From Daphnia pulex (Eukaryota; Arthropoda; Branchiopoda; Diplostraca; Daphniidae), in assembly GCF_021134715.1 (NCBI RefSeq), contig NC_060024.1:12884974-12948973 (forward strand): 64,000 nt of DNA. The letters run 5' to 3'. The notes beneath the pieces were generated by a model. It worked only from the letters and a program-made list of their open reading frames with translations, ran no database searches and had not been told where the DNA came from. Positions 36,300-49,849 of this stretch are shown one piece after another; the stretch's first letter is position 1, and the number at the start of each line of letters is the position of its first letter. The translations under genes and the position numbers were made by a program.

Positions 36300-38116
36300 A
36301 TGGAGGCAAGCGATGGACAGATGGCTGAGATAAACCTCAAAACCCTTTTCGTCACATGTAAAAGCCAATGGAACGGGGACCTGAGTAAACACAAAGAAGT
36401 AAGAAATCATTGGACACCTTACAACGTGTTTTTGAATGTAAAATTTGTAATTTCTTTGCAGGCTGAAACGACATTGAAAGCTACGCAAAATGCCCTTCAA
36501 GCTCTGTTGCAACAAGTCAGCATTCGCTGCAAAGAGAACGACAAACAAATGAAAAAACTCCAAACACAATTATCGGTTCGTTCTCATTTGAAAGTGTAGA
36601 AATATTAAAACATATTAAAAAATTTTATACAATTTCAACAACAGGATGTTGCCGCTCATTTGAGCAAACCATCGGATGAGCAACGCACTCCGGAAGAAAC
36701 GGGAAATTTACTTAAAACTTACAACGAATTGTTAGCCGAATCTAAAGTTAGTGCCAAGCAAACGACGGATCAATTGTCGACTTTCGGTTCTATCCGCAAC
36801 GCTGTCGTCTCTATGGAAATCAAGACTTCTGATGGAGAAAAATTGGCTGCTCCTTTATTTGATTCGGCCCTTCTTAATTTTCCTTCGGAAGGATCAGACG
36901 CGCACGAGACCAACCTCTTAACGTCATTGTCATTTTTGATTCTATCGTGCACTCGTAAAGAACAGTGGAAGGCACCAGTGGCTGCAGTCAAACCTGACAC
37001 CACTGCATCATCCGAATCGACCGAAAAAGTCAAGACGAAGAAACAGATCAAGGCGGAAGCAGCAGCAGCAGCTGCATCGGAAGGAAATAATGCAGTTAAA
37101 CCAGAAAAGGAAAAAAGTAAAGCCACTCCAGAGAGATGGGCCAACAAATCTACAGGTGGAAAGGAAGCCGAGTTTAAGAAGCCAATGGATCGTGGTGCCA
37201 AGGGCGACAGAGGACCGCACAAGCCTCACGAACATCATGGTAACAAACCGCAACACATGGACAATAAGTTCAACAGGGGGGGCCCGGCTGATAAATCGTC
37301 TGATCCGAGAAAACCATTTCATAATAACGTTCAGACTCCAAAGAAAGTTGGAGATTTTATCCCGCAGCAGCGACCAGCTTTTCATAACGTACCAATGTCA
37401 CCACCAAGGATGCAACCGCCGAATGTTTATCACGCACCACCAGCACAGCCAATGATGATGCCACCGTCGTCGTTTTGTACCCCACCCCCGGTTGTTTTAC
37501 CATCTTTGGTTTCGCTGCACAACAAAAAGGCATTTTTGGTTCTAGCAGTTAATGGCAAGCAATATGGAAAAATTGTCATAGAACTTCGACCCGAGTGAGT
37601 CTTATCTCAGAGACATAATTTGTTTCGTTAATTTATTTTTACAATTATTCGTTTATTCAGCGTGGCTCCCATCATGTGCCAAAGATTCGCTCAAAACTGT
37701 TTGTCTACGGAAGGAGAATCCTACCGAGGAACAGTCATTTATCAAGTAATCGACGATTCTATTTGATAAAAACATTTTTATTTGAAACTTATTTTACGTG
37801 TTTTTAGTCGAAGCCGAAGGCATTCATTGCGGGAGGAAGAATTCCCGGGCCGGAATCACTTTACATGGCGGATTCGTCTCCATTAAAAAAGATTCGTGGG
37901 TCAATATTTTTCAGATTGAAACGTGACTATGCCAAGACTCAGTGCAGCATCGTATCGACCGATTTCACCATTCATCTCAACGATGAAAAAGCCGATAACC
38001 ACAGAACATCCACAGTATTCGGTTACGTTTGCGACGGATTAGCCGTTTGTGACGCCCTAAGTTACATGGATTGCGAAAAAGATCACGTTGCTGTATGCTC
38101 GGCTGGAATCGAATAG
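36300..38116 (+). CDS. Unrecognised protein with coiled-coil N-terminus and degenerate cyclophilin-like C-terminus
   Basis: Five exons: 36300-36398, 36462-36575, 36645-37594, 37661-37745, 37808-38116; 518 residues. Residues 1-110 are helical and heptad-like (LLQQVSIRCKENDKQMKKLQ), probably a coiled coil. A Lys/Ala/Pro-rich, likely disordered middle (about 190-390) follows. The last 160 residues read as a cyclophilin fold: FLVLAVNGKQYGKIVIELRP, DVAPIMCQRFAQNC, then FGYVCDGLAVCDALS. The catalytic FHR..PGFMxQGGD block of active cyclophilins is replaced (VIYQSKPKAFIAGGR), so prolyl isomerase activity is unlikely. I do not recognise the whole protein. ATG 36300 is chosen as the first with a coding-like exon and a good donor. 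The exon 2 donor GTTCGT is weak but gives the right phase. Confidence 0.7.
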
Positions 38117-38742
38117 GCGATTAGTTGCTGTCCTTCAATTGCTTTTGTTACGATGTTATTAAATATGTGGAATCCATTAAATTAAAAAAAAAGATGGAGA
38201 AACGCACATCGTGCTATTTCACGGTCATATACACACACAGATAATCGGTTGTATTTTTATTATCAATTTAGATTCTAGTATTGAAAGGGGAATTAAATGA
38301 GAACTCTGCTGGCGCAATACGTTTTTTGTCCGATTTGTCAATTAACTTTTACATTTTTGGAAAAGATTAAAAAAATACAAAGAATGTTCTAGTACAAAGT
38401 AGTTCTACAATCATTATTTCCTTATGTGAAGAACGATAAAATGATTGTGATTCGCGTCATGATTTCATGAGAACCTGTTTTCGTTTTCTTGCTTTAGTGC
38501 ATCTGTAAATGTCGGATGCCATTGCCGTTCAATTCATCGCTGCGGGGCAAAACGAAGTGGACGAGTCTTGTTAGTTGTATTTTTTGTTCGATTGCTCTCG
38601 GATACGTTGTGAAGTTTTTTGCGTTAAACTAAACCTTTGTTAGTGAATGTCAAAATTCGATTCATCTTGTAACTTTCGGATATTTGATTGTTTGGGTCAA
38701 AAGCGTTTCTTTGATGACGACCAAGTTATTCTAAACGACACA
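38117..38742. other. Spacer upstream of DESI2
   Basis: It should contain the 3' UTR of the cyclophilin-like gene and the DESI2 leader. An in-frame ATG at 38647 could extend DESI2 by 32 residues, but those residues do not look like the family. Nothing else is recognised. Confidence 0.4.
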
Positions 38743-39537
38743 ATGGCCAGAGAACCTGTCATTATAAATGTCTATGATATGGTAATTCATTTAAAATCAT
38801 ATATTCTTATCTATCCACCAAGGCTAATAAAAGATTTGTGTGCATCATCATTACAGTACTGGATCAATGGCTATACCTCTTCACTTGGATTAGGTGTGTT
38901 TCATTCAGGAATTGAAATCTATGGAACAGGTAAACACTTTTCAACTCTAAAATAATGTATGTGATGGCTTGACAATAAATTATAACTCTTCTATTCACAG
39001 AATATGCTTATGGTGGTCATCCATATCCCTTCTCAGGAATCTTTGAAATCACTCCTAGAGACGCAGAAGAATTGGGGGAACAGTTCAAATTCAAGTAAAA
39101 CCAGAATTGTGATTTTTGAGACAGTTGTACAATTATTGTAATATTATCTATTTTATAGGCAAGTCATTCATCTGGGTTACACAGATTTCACTGAAGTTGA
39201 TGTTCAGCGAATTGTAACAGAACTGGGAAAGGAGTTTAGAGGTGATAAATACCACTTAATGAACCGTAACTGTAATCATTTTTCAAGCGCACTAACAGGG
39301 GTATGAAGAAAAGTTATCTGTTAATGTATTTTTATTAAAATTCTAATAAGCTTAAAATTCATATTGCAGATTTTGTGTGGGAAAGAGGTTCCTTCGTGGA
39401 TAAACCGACTTGCATATTGGAGCACATGTATACCATTTTTGGAAAGGTGTTTGCCTCAAGAATGGTTGACTCCAGTTGCCTTGCAGCAAACAATAAACCA
39501 ACGAAATGAAAACAATGGTGAACTTCAGCCGAAATAG
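38743..39537 (+). CDS. DESI2: DESI2, PPPDE-family thiol isopeptidase (deSUMOylase/deubiquitinase)
   Basis: Five exons: 38743-38781, 38857-38929, 39001-39094, 39159-39300, 39370-39537; 171 residues. It follows vertebrate DESI2 almost without gaps: [17 protein letters not shown], then [10 protein letters not shown] with catalytic His29, [11 protein letters not shown], and [11 protein letters not shown] with catalytic Cys107, then the [18 protein letters not shown] helix. PPPDE peptidases use this Cys-His pair to remove SUMO or ubiquitin. ATG 38743 has a good context (ACAATGG) and gives the family's normal N-terminus. The homologues' longer Ser-rich C-terminal tail is short here. Confidence 0.95.
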
Positions 39538-40493
39538 AAGTGGAAAATCTCTCTTTGTGTCTCGCCCCTTAAAATTTCCCCCCATCGGTATCTCCTGTTC
39601 ATCGTACTAGTCTTTCCTATTTGCTTTCTTTTGAAATCATCATCATCAAGTCAAAAATGGATTGTACGATCTAGGGAATATTGCACGTCTAGATCACAGC
39701 AGTTGTCAGGTTACGCGCGACGATCCATATTATTGCCAATTTATTCCACTTCCATGCTATAACTTAAACTCTTTTCTTCGGACCCAGTTTCTCTCAACTG
39801 CCACTGTATGTCTAAAAAATCCATCGTACCATAGACTCACTCGTTCCTCACATATAATAGCGCAATTCAATGAAATCGATGAAATACACAAAAACAAAAA
39901 AAGAAAAACATATGATTTTCGTCATTGGAGCGTTGCTAATATAATTTAATCACGTTGGCCAATGTACTCTTGATAAATTTGTTAAGTCTTTTTGGTACAG
40001 GATTTTCCCCCCGGTTATTATCTTACGCGTCCTTGGGAAAACCTGTAACCGATTGTATCCAGCAGTTACGGAAAACCGCCAATGAAAATGAACTAAAATT
40101 TTTATCTTAAAAATTAGCCCAGTCCACAGTATCGTTTTCAGGTTCATCGCAATAGAATGAACATAGGTTATTAAAAATCGTAAAAAACCTTTTCTTTATT
40201 CCATTTTAAAAATTTCATCGAATGGAAAAATAAATCGTAGAAAAAAAGTTCCATTTTCTGTTTTTACAGTACGTTGGCAACGTTGCGCTACTGTGCAGTT
40301 TCGTCTGCAAATATTTTTTTATTTGGCAGATTAGAATTGTGTTCCACTTTTGGGAAGATCGCAATCAGTTGACTTTTGTATTTCTTGAATCAATTGGTAA
40401 GCTAATTGAAAGATGCATTCTAAAATGTTTGTAGTAAATTAAAAAAAAGACAGCAATTTCCTCATTCAATTTGTTCATAGATAACAACAAAAT
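39538..40493. other. DESI2 3' UTR and DDRGK1 5' region
   Basis: A TCAGTT Initiator-like motif has its A at 40367. A GTAAGC donor at 40397 and a TTCATAG acceptor ending at 40480 suggest a short non-coding first exon and an 84-base 5' UTR intron for DDRGK1. No other gene is recognised. Confidence 0.4.
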
Positions 40494-41727
40494 ATGGACA
40501 ACACCATTGCATTGGCAGCAGCTGCTGTTGTTTTGGTTCTCATTATCATTCTTTTGAACTTTTTGAGCAAACAGTTTGGATCAAGTGAGTTTTAACTCAA
40601 AGTCAAGTTGATCATTTATAACAAATATCCATTTCATTTAGAAGAAACAGAAGTTCAAGAACCAGAAGCTCAACAAGAAGTTGCAGCTGTTGGTGGGGTA
40701 AGAAGAGCGGTTGCTGCACGAAACAGATTAGGCTTGAGAAATAGAGGGGGACAGAGACAACAACAACAAGATGAACCAAGATTTGCAGGTTTTTGGGCTG
40801 TTTATTATGATGAAAAATTCTAAATATTTTCTATATTCGGGTGATTATTAAAACAGGAAACCAAGATAGTGCAGGAGAAGATTCTGAAGATGAGGTAGCA
40901 TCTTCATTGCTTGATTTGGGTGACATGAAAGTAGGAAAGAAAAAGCTTGCCAAGTTGGAGGCTAAAGCTGAGCGTAAAGCAGCCAGAGAAGCTGAAGAAA
41001 GGGAGAGAGAGGAGAAAAAAGCACTTGATCTTGAGAAAGAAAAAGAAAGGAAAAAAATTGAAGAACTGGAAGAACAGGCTGAGAAGGAAAAGGAAGAACA
41101 AATCAAAAGAGAAGCAGAAGAGAAAATCCGACGAGAGCATGAAGAATATCTCAAAATGAAGGTGCTTGATTTTTTTCTTATCATTAATTTACCTTTTGTT
41201 ATCAACTTACTTTCACCAGGCTGCTTTCACAGTGGAGGAACAAGGTTTTGATGCCCAAGAAGAATCGGCGGAAGAAAACTTGTTGCAGAAATTCATTGAT
41301 TATGTTCACGTATGCAAATTTTATCTTTAAATTAGCGCGTATCAGTTAAAGAAAAATTAAAATACCATTTTTTTTTTTTGGTTTTTAGGAAACCAAAATT
41401 GTTTTACTAGAAGAATTAGCTGCTCACTTTCAACTCAAAACAGAAGATGCTATTGATAGGTTGAAAAAACTTGTTCAAGAAGGATCTTTAACAGGTAAAG
41501 TGTACTAAAATCCAGTCTGCTTGTATGTCACGTGTTTAAATGTTGTCTCATTAGGGGTTATTGACGATCGTGGAAAGTTCATTTACATCTCCCTTGAGGA
41601 AATGGAGGCTGTAGCAAAATTCATTCGCCAAAGAGGGAGAGTTTCTCTTTCAGATTTAGCAGAAAGCAGCAACCAATTGATCCAGATAGGATCAAAAATC
41701 CAACCTGCCCAAGCTGAATCCCACTAA
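40494..41727 (+). CDS. DDRGK1: DDRGK domain-containing protein 1 (UFBP1), ER-membrane UFMylation factor
   Basis: Six exons: 40494-40584, 40642-40788, 40857-41161, 41220-41309, 41389-41494, 41555-41727; 303 residues against 314 in human. Residues 4-26 form a hydrophobic ER anchor. A Gln/Arg-rich stretch follows, then a long charged helix (about 95-190, Lys/Glu/Arg repeats) and a C-terminal winged-helix/PCI-like domain with the name-giving [12 protein letters not shown] and the end [17 protein letters not shown]. In the family it partners UFL1 and CDK5RAP3 to attach UFM1 to ribosomes at the ER surface. The gene is tail to tail with the next minus-strand gene, about 390 bases between stops. Confidence 0.95.
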
Positions 41728-42113
41728 AAGTAACTTTGTTCTCATCTATTGGGTTATGGACACTGAAAGATTTATTTTAATTTTGGAATGTACCATTATT
41801 CGTTCATCTAAGATGATTTATTGGTAATTAAATCAATAACGTTCATTGAGCACAGTTGGTAAAAATTTTATTATGCAAATTTTAAAATTAAAAAATGTCA
41901 TGTAATAATTTTTTTTCTTTTTACTTTGTTTCTATAAGCGATGAGTATCAGGAACTAGGGTAAGGAGACAAAAGTCTCCCAAGATTACGTAACGTCGTTA
42001 ACTGTCCGCTTTATTGATCCCGCACTAAAACAAGGTATGTCCTATCCTATTGTAGATCTAAAGCAGTCCCAACTCCCAAGATACCTATTTTGTATTGCCT
42101 CAGTCTAAGTTGC
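41728..42113. other. Spacer between two converging genes
   Basis: It holds the 3' ends of DDRGK1 and the SRPBCC-like gene. No other feature is recognised. Confidence 0.5.
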
Positions 42114-42855
42114 TCAATTCTGGTAGATTTTTTCCAAGCGGTGCATCCACTCATTCCTCTGGTGTGTCAGTTCTCTTGAACATAACCTATCAAGGAAGTG
42201 TTGTTACAGGATTCAGATTGATTTTTAAAAGAAATATGGTTACCAAGAGAGGATGAATGGACATTGGTAGTCTATAGTTTCGTGGAACTTGGTTCCTCCA
42301 TAGGCAACATTACTACTGAAAGTCATTTCAGATTTACTATTTACTGTTAAAAATAGAAATTTTTGTTTTAGAAAATCTTAAAAAAATTTAGGAATGTCAA
42401 AGAGTTGTACAGCAAGCATATCTGAAGAAGCATGTTTTGTAAGTGCTCTGAATTCTGTAATAATCCTTATTTGGAGATGTTTTCAGTGTGAAATCAGCAT
42501 AGTTGACATTAGTCAGAATGGGGATGAAGGACATTGTTTCGTAAATGACAGCTCCATACTCCCAATGTTCATAGTTTCCTTTATCATGTTCAGTGATGTA
42601 GAAGTCGTAGCTTTGATAGTCAAATCATATTATTAGCTCAAGCAACAAGATTTAAAAAATGTCAAATCCTTACATTGATGGGTTTAATAATTTAGCATTG
42701 TTTAGATCAGAGACAAATTCCCAAACTTGGTGTGGATTTTCTGACACTGAGGTTCCGAAACTGGCAGACTGCCATTTGGCACGAAAAAGAACGTAAGAAA
42801 TCACTAAAGATACGACTAGTTTAATAATGAGATTCTTTTTCCCACGCATCCGCAT
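42114..42855 (-). CDS. Unrecognised membrane-anchored protein with SRPBCC (START/polyketide-cyclase-like) fold
   Basis: Four exons on the minus strand: 42674-42855, 42411-42610, 42244-42343, 42114-42186; 184 residues. A basic start (MRMRGKKN) leads to a single hydrophobic span (about 8-25), so it is probably an N-terminal anchor. SVSENPHQVWEFVSDLNNAK is typical of the first strand and helix of SRPBCC lipid-binding proteins, and the rest keeps the pattern (HWEYGAVIYETMSFIP, YGGTKFHETIDYQCPF). A hydrophobic ligand is likely by family analogy only. The exon 2-3 junction uses TTGCT|GTACAA and TTTAACAG|TA, a 67-base intron in phase 1. I cannot name the protein. Confidence 0.6.
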
Positions 42856-43236
42856 TTTTGTCGTTGAAAGCGTCTTCAAATTCTCAAACAATTAAACGCC
42901 CATTTGCATGACTAAAACCGGCTTGTTTATGCGACAGGTGGCGTTTGAGTTGTTGACATTTGATACTTCAAAATTTACGCGCCTCATTCAAAATTCAAAT
43001 TCCATTTTAAAAAAACGGGCGAGTCAGTACTTTTCTAACTGCTACAATTTTTTAACTAATCGATTTCTGTCAGATTTTGTGCAAAAGCTTGTGGTTTTAT
43101 TTAACGTCACAAGTACGTTGGTGTATTATTCTAACGTTGACTTCGAGTGATCTCGAATGGCAGTTACATAATTTTTGTTGTGCAAGCACCATTTTTGTGT
43201 TTGATGTAGGCTAGAGTGCTTTTAATTTTTAATGAT
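42856..43236. other. Spacer upstream of the SRPBCC-like gene
   Basis: It contains the minus-strand promoter of the SRPBCC-like gene and the 3' end of the tubulin gene. No other gene is recognised. Confidence 0.5.
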
Positions 43237-45867
<2,631 letters not shown>

Positions 45868-46825
45868 GATTTGTAGAGATTGCGTTATACGTAAGCGATT
45901 ATTTTATCTGAAAACAAGAGAACTTTTTTGTTAAATCTGTCCGCAGTGCGTTCAAGATGTAACTGAAGGACCTGCTTTTCATCTGTTCCGCATTCTAAGG
46001 TAAAATTCATACCTCTGTACGTTGCCAGAGCAACGAGAGAATACACAAAGCTGAGAACGGAGGACAAACATTTCAGTCCTAATAATCTATAACAATCCTC
46101 CTCAATTATTCAGAAAGTAACGATCGACTCATGTATCATAGGCGCATAATCGGACATGGATAAGCGTACTTGTTGGGTTGTGTGTTTTTCGGATCACCGA
46201 TTCGTTAAGATTGCCCTCACACAATTTCACAACTTGTTTTTCGATCAAAACTCAAGAAGCTGATTATCAGCTGTTCGCAATACTTCTGTACTTATTTAGC
46301 ACTCTCATGAGTCATAAAAATAAAGAACCCTATCTAACCACTTCTTCAGCAGTCTCTGCCACTTCAAGACTCAAGAGAAAACAATAGCCCACTTGACTGC
46401 AGCATTTTCATTTTGGTGTATCTTATTTAGATTTTGCCTCTCAGACCCAATGAGAGGCGTATCTTTGTCCGTCCGGTTCTATTTTCTTTATTATTTATGA
46501 TTATAATTGTGTCCATTGATCATCGACACAACTTTTAGCAACACAACTGCATGTGACAACATGACGTAAGCAAAGCAGACGAAAATCGGGGCTTTCGTCA
46601 TTCATTTGTGTAGATGTCACTGAAATCGATTGTTTTGAAAATCTTCCCTAAAAATCCAGTCACTTTTTATAGTTGTGAAATTCGACCCGTTAAATAAATC
46701 GCTCGATTCCTTCTTTACAGCCGGCTTTTAAATGAATTCCTAACACTCAGTTACCGTTGACCCAGAGCCATTAAGGGGGAGGTCAGTACCATTCATCGTG
46801 GCAACCTGGGGGCTTGTCAAGTAAT
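45868..46825. other. Spacer upstream of the alpha-tubulin
   Basis: AT-rich sequence with short unsupported frames. It is likely to hold the tubulin promoter. No gene is recognised. Confidence 0.4.
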
Positions 46826-46942
46826 AAGTTATCCGAGCAATCGCGATTCCATAAGCATACACGGGAAATTTAGTTCGAACTGATTCCCGGTAGAGGGTTT
46901 TTCCCGTGTATGCTTATGGAATCGCGATTGCTCGGATAACTT
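46826..46942. repeat. Perfect 43-bp inverted repeat (hairpin), core of a small palindromic element
   Basis: The left arm 46826-46868 and right arm 46900-46942 are exact reverse complements, separated by a 31-base loop. Imperfect complementarity goes on outward (GGCTTGTCAAGTAA at about 46811, TTACTTGACTTGCC at about 46950). The element is therefore about 155 bases, like a very small non-autonomous DNA transposon or foldback MITE. I could not settle a target-site duplication. Confidence 0.75.
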
Positions 46943-46969
46943 AGGCTACTTACTTGACTTGCCCCTGAT

Positions 46970-47460
46970 GAGTCAACAATCATCGTTAAGCTAGCTTCAA
47001 AAATTACCAATGATTAATAGGTAAACTCGAGTGATTTCGTCTGTAATAACTTGTCGGTGATGTGTTCTATTCCGTGTATATGTTGGATAACCTTAATGTT
47101 TTTCATCAACTCACAGTCAGAGTAAACGTGAAAGTCATGCAACCTACCGTCAACTATTTTGTTCAAACTCATTGTATTCTACTGAATGTGTCATCGAAAT
47201 GATACAGGTAAAAACCAACACTAGCTTTATTTCATGCTAAAACATATATTCTTCTCATGTTTTATTAGGATTAATCTTCATTATCGGCTGTTTCTATTGA
47301 ACTTGCTAGATCACCGACCCCAGCATGGAACAATCTCTCATTCCATCTTATAGAGAATCTTGGATAACTGATTTGTGGTTTCATGTGTATAAAAGTTCAC
47401 TTGTCATGTTACTGAACTTTATTAATTGCAGTCTAATATGAATTTTAGTTTTATTTACAG
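46970..47460. other. Non-coding sequence with part of a diverged duplication
   Basis: 47341-47420 resembles 47816-47888 (both have TTCCATCTT... and TTGTCATGT.ACTGAA). No gene is recognised. Confidence 0.3.
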
Positions 47461-47583
47461 GTTTCTAAATTGGCATGACTGACTATATGAGAAGTTATGT
47501 CCTTCCAAGAAAAGGACTTACAGTCAACAAGATTCCTTGTTTGCTAACCCGTTATTGGCTGCTACCCTTGATCTCCCTATTTG
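47461..47583 (+). repeat. Diverged direct repeat, copy 1
   Basis: It begins after a TTTACAG and reads GTTTCTAAATTGGCATGACTG, with a second match block CCTTGTTTGCTAACCC. It is similar over about 110 bases to 48184-48291, with small gaps. It has no open frame of its own. Confidence 0.6.
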
Positions 47584-48183
47584 TCAACAACAAAAAAAGA
47601 GGTTAAATATTGTGATCATGCTATCATCATTGTAAGTTGTGTTTACATTGAATTTAGAGAAGTTGTCATACTAATAGCAATTTTAACGATTGTTTGGTTT
47701 CTTATTTAGATGTTGCCTATAAGACCAAATGTGGGGCATCTGGTTATCCCTCCGAAATAAGGCAATGACCACACGTTCAACACGGATCATTCGCTTTGTC
47801 ATCGAACTTGACTAATTCCATCTTCTGGATTGCTTAGGAAAGCTGATTGGTGTTACCTGTGTAACTTCGTTGTCATGTCACTGAATTTAAATGTTGTTTA
47901 CATTTTGTTTCTTGATTTAGCCATTTAGGTAATGACCGAGAAGATGCGGCCACATGAACATCATTTAGGCGGCCAGCATCATTCGACTACCCAACCGGCT
48001 TCTACTACCCTGCTCTCAACACAGCACGGAGTTTCACCCTTTAGATTTTTGGCTGTTCGCGATGTGTGATGGCGTTTCCTTGGACGAGATGATGATTTTG
48101 GCGAGAAAAATATTGCGTGAGTATATACTTAAAACTGTTTAATTATTCTTTTACTTTTTTTTCATGTTTTTTTTTTTCATTAA
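47584..48183. other. Non-coding sequence between the two direct repeats
   Basis: It includes the second copy of the TTCCATCTT block (47816-47888). No gene is recognised. Confidence 0.3.
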
Positions 48184-48291
48184 GGTTCCTAAATTTGCAT
48201 GACAGACTTTATGAAAAGTTCTTTCAAGAAAGTAAACAAGGTCCCTTGTTTGCTAACCCAATGGCTGCTACCCTTGAATCTCCCTATTTAG
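48184..48291 (+). repeat. Diverged direct repeat, copy 2
   Basis: It matches 47461-47583. Unlike copy 1 it is open in one frame (LYEKFFQESKQGPLFANP) until a TGA at 48306-48308, so it may be a decayed exon of an unknown gene. That reading is weak. Confidence 0.55.
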
Positions 48292-48308
48292 CTCCTTACA
48301 CAGTCTGA

Positions 48309-48788
48309 CACAGTCCCTCTTGATTTGAGGTATTGCTTTTTGTCGCTACAATCTTATTGAAAATTATTGTCATCCAAATCAATGTTCATTCTGCTTACAG
48401 GGTAATCCTTCGCTACTGATCATGGACTCCATTGGTGAAACTGAAAACCGACGAGAGAATGCTGTAATCAAAGACTGATAAATTGGGTAGTTAGATTAAA
48501 TTACAAGTGCATTTCTGGGCTCCCTTCTTTTCTGTGGCCCCGTTTCCCTAACTAACCACTAACCAACGCCCGCCGGTGGTCACTCACTCGCTGTGAAACC
48601 AGGAGGAGGGGAGGGCTCTGGTCGAACGGGGACTTGGAAGGCGCATGATCCGACGAAAACTTTTAGAGGGTCATGAGTCTAACCCGGAAGCCTATTATGA
48701 CTAATCGCTCCCCAGTAAAACTTGCCTCGCACTCTTCTCTCTTCTTCCATTTCCAGGTAATCTCCCTGGATCTACGCCGACACTGCAT
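48309..48788. other. Non-coding sequence before the foldback element
   Basis: A GC-richer patch (48530-48670) stands out in the AT-rich surroundings. No gene or RNA is recognised. Confidence 0.3.
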
Positions 48789-49307
48789 GTGCGAGTTTTA
48801 GCAAGCAATCCGCCACCCAATTTGACAAAGAGTGATAGTTTGTTTTCACGGAAATTTCGTCAGACGGTTACAAAATTTCTAATTCAACAATCTCATGTAG
48901 AAATTTGCATCTAGTCTACTGGTACAAATTGTGATTCTTTAAGCTTCATTAATTTAGGGGATGTGTTAAAAGCAACTGTGGGTAGCTAAACAATTGAACT
49001 AATCCACTTTTTCTGAATATCTTGGTTTTAGATCACTTTGTTGTTTTTAGATTTTTTTGTGATCTATCTTCAAAATATTCTGAAAAAGCGAATTAGTTCA
49101 TTTTGTTGGCTACTCACAATTTTTTTAACACATCTCCTAAATAATCAAGCTTAAAGAATCGCAATTTGCACCAGTAGACTAGATGCAAATTTCTACATGA
49201 GATTGTTGAAATAGAAATTTTGTAACCGTCTGACGCAATTTCCGTGTAAACAAACTATCACTTTTTGTCAAATCGGGTGGCGGATTGCTTGCTAAAAAGC
49301 CTCGCAC
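48789..49307. mobile_element. 519-bp foldback element with about 240-bp terminal inverted repeats
   Basis: The ends read GTGCGAG...TTTTAGCAAGCAATCC and, reversed, GGATTGCTTGCTAAAA...CTCGCAC. The arms stay complementary with scattered mismatches for about 240 bases, down to an inner GATCAC/GTGATC pair around 49031-49064, so nearly the whole element folds on itself. It codes for nothing. This fits a non-autonomous foldback or long-TIR MITE-like DNA transposon. A few mismatches per 50 bases suggest moderate age. Target-site duplications were not identified. Confidence 0.75.
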
Positions 49308-49462
49308 AAAAAAAATTGTCTTGAACCGGAGGCTCTGTTTAATGAATTGTTTATTTTGTAAGTGTTTCAAAAATAAATGAGATTGACACATATTAACATA
49401 GATGAATTTATTCAACAATATCATTTACATATTACAGGTATTTGAGGGGAAATGGGCAGGGG

Positions 49463-49549
49463 GTTTAAGGAATAGATATTGGTGGAAGGTATGGTGTTTA
49501 AGGAATGGATGTTGGTGGAAGTTATGGGGTTTGAGGAATAGATGTGGTT
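49463..49549 (+). repeat. Tandem repeat, 33-base period, about 2.6 copies
   Basis: GTTTAAGGAATAGATATTGG starts at 49463 and recurs at 49496 and 49529 (GTTTGAGGAATAGATG), spaced exactly 33 bases each time. Copies differ at a few bases. Confidence 0.8.
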
Positions 49550-49748
49550 ATATAGGTATGTATATGGATGAGATAGACAAAGGATTTTATTTCTACTTTA
49601 ATCAAACAAACCACGACTTCTTCTAGTTAATGAAAATCAATTGCCCCCTCCCCAATCTCCTTCTCGCTGGTTTCCCAATCGCGAAGGCATGTTTATTATT
49701 TGTTCAACGTAAAAATTCCCCGTATTACTATTTTTTTTTTCATTCTCA

Positions 49749-49844
49749 ACATATAAACGGTTAACTTCATAGACGCACCAGCGATTCAACACCAAGGAAC
49801 TTTTCTGTTCCTTTTCCACATATAAACGGTTAACTGCATAGACA
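49749..49844 (+). repeat. Pair of 27-base direct repeats
   Basis: ACATATAAACGGTTAACT followed by [T/G]CATAGAC occurs at 49749-49775 and 49818-49844, 69 bases apart. A CACCAAGGAAC block also recurs nearby (49789 and about 49899). Confidence 0.7.
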
Positions 49845-49849
49845 CAAAT

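Noticed and set aside
38647-38742. Upstream in-frame ATG that would extend DESI2 by 32 residues
   Set aside because: The added residues do not match the family, and the downstream ATG has the better context and the normal N-terminus.
39662-39949. 95-codon plus-strand frame after DESI2
   Set aside because: It lies in the probable 3' UTR, has no family resemblance and no splice partners.
42301-42420. A U12-type AT-AC intron in the SRPBCC-like gene (AG|ATATGCTT ... GAC|TTTCAG, in frame)
   Set aside because: An ordinary GT-AG intron (TTGCT|GTACAA to TTTAACAG|TA) also keeps frame and is much more likely. The U12 donor lacks the conserved CC and the branch site is poorly placed.
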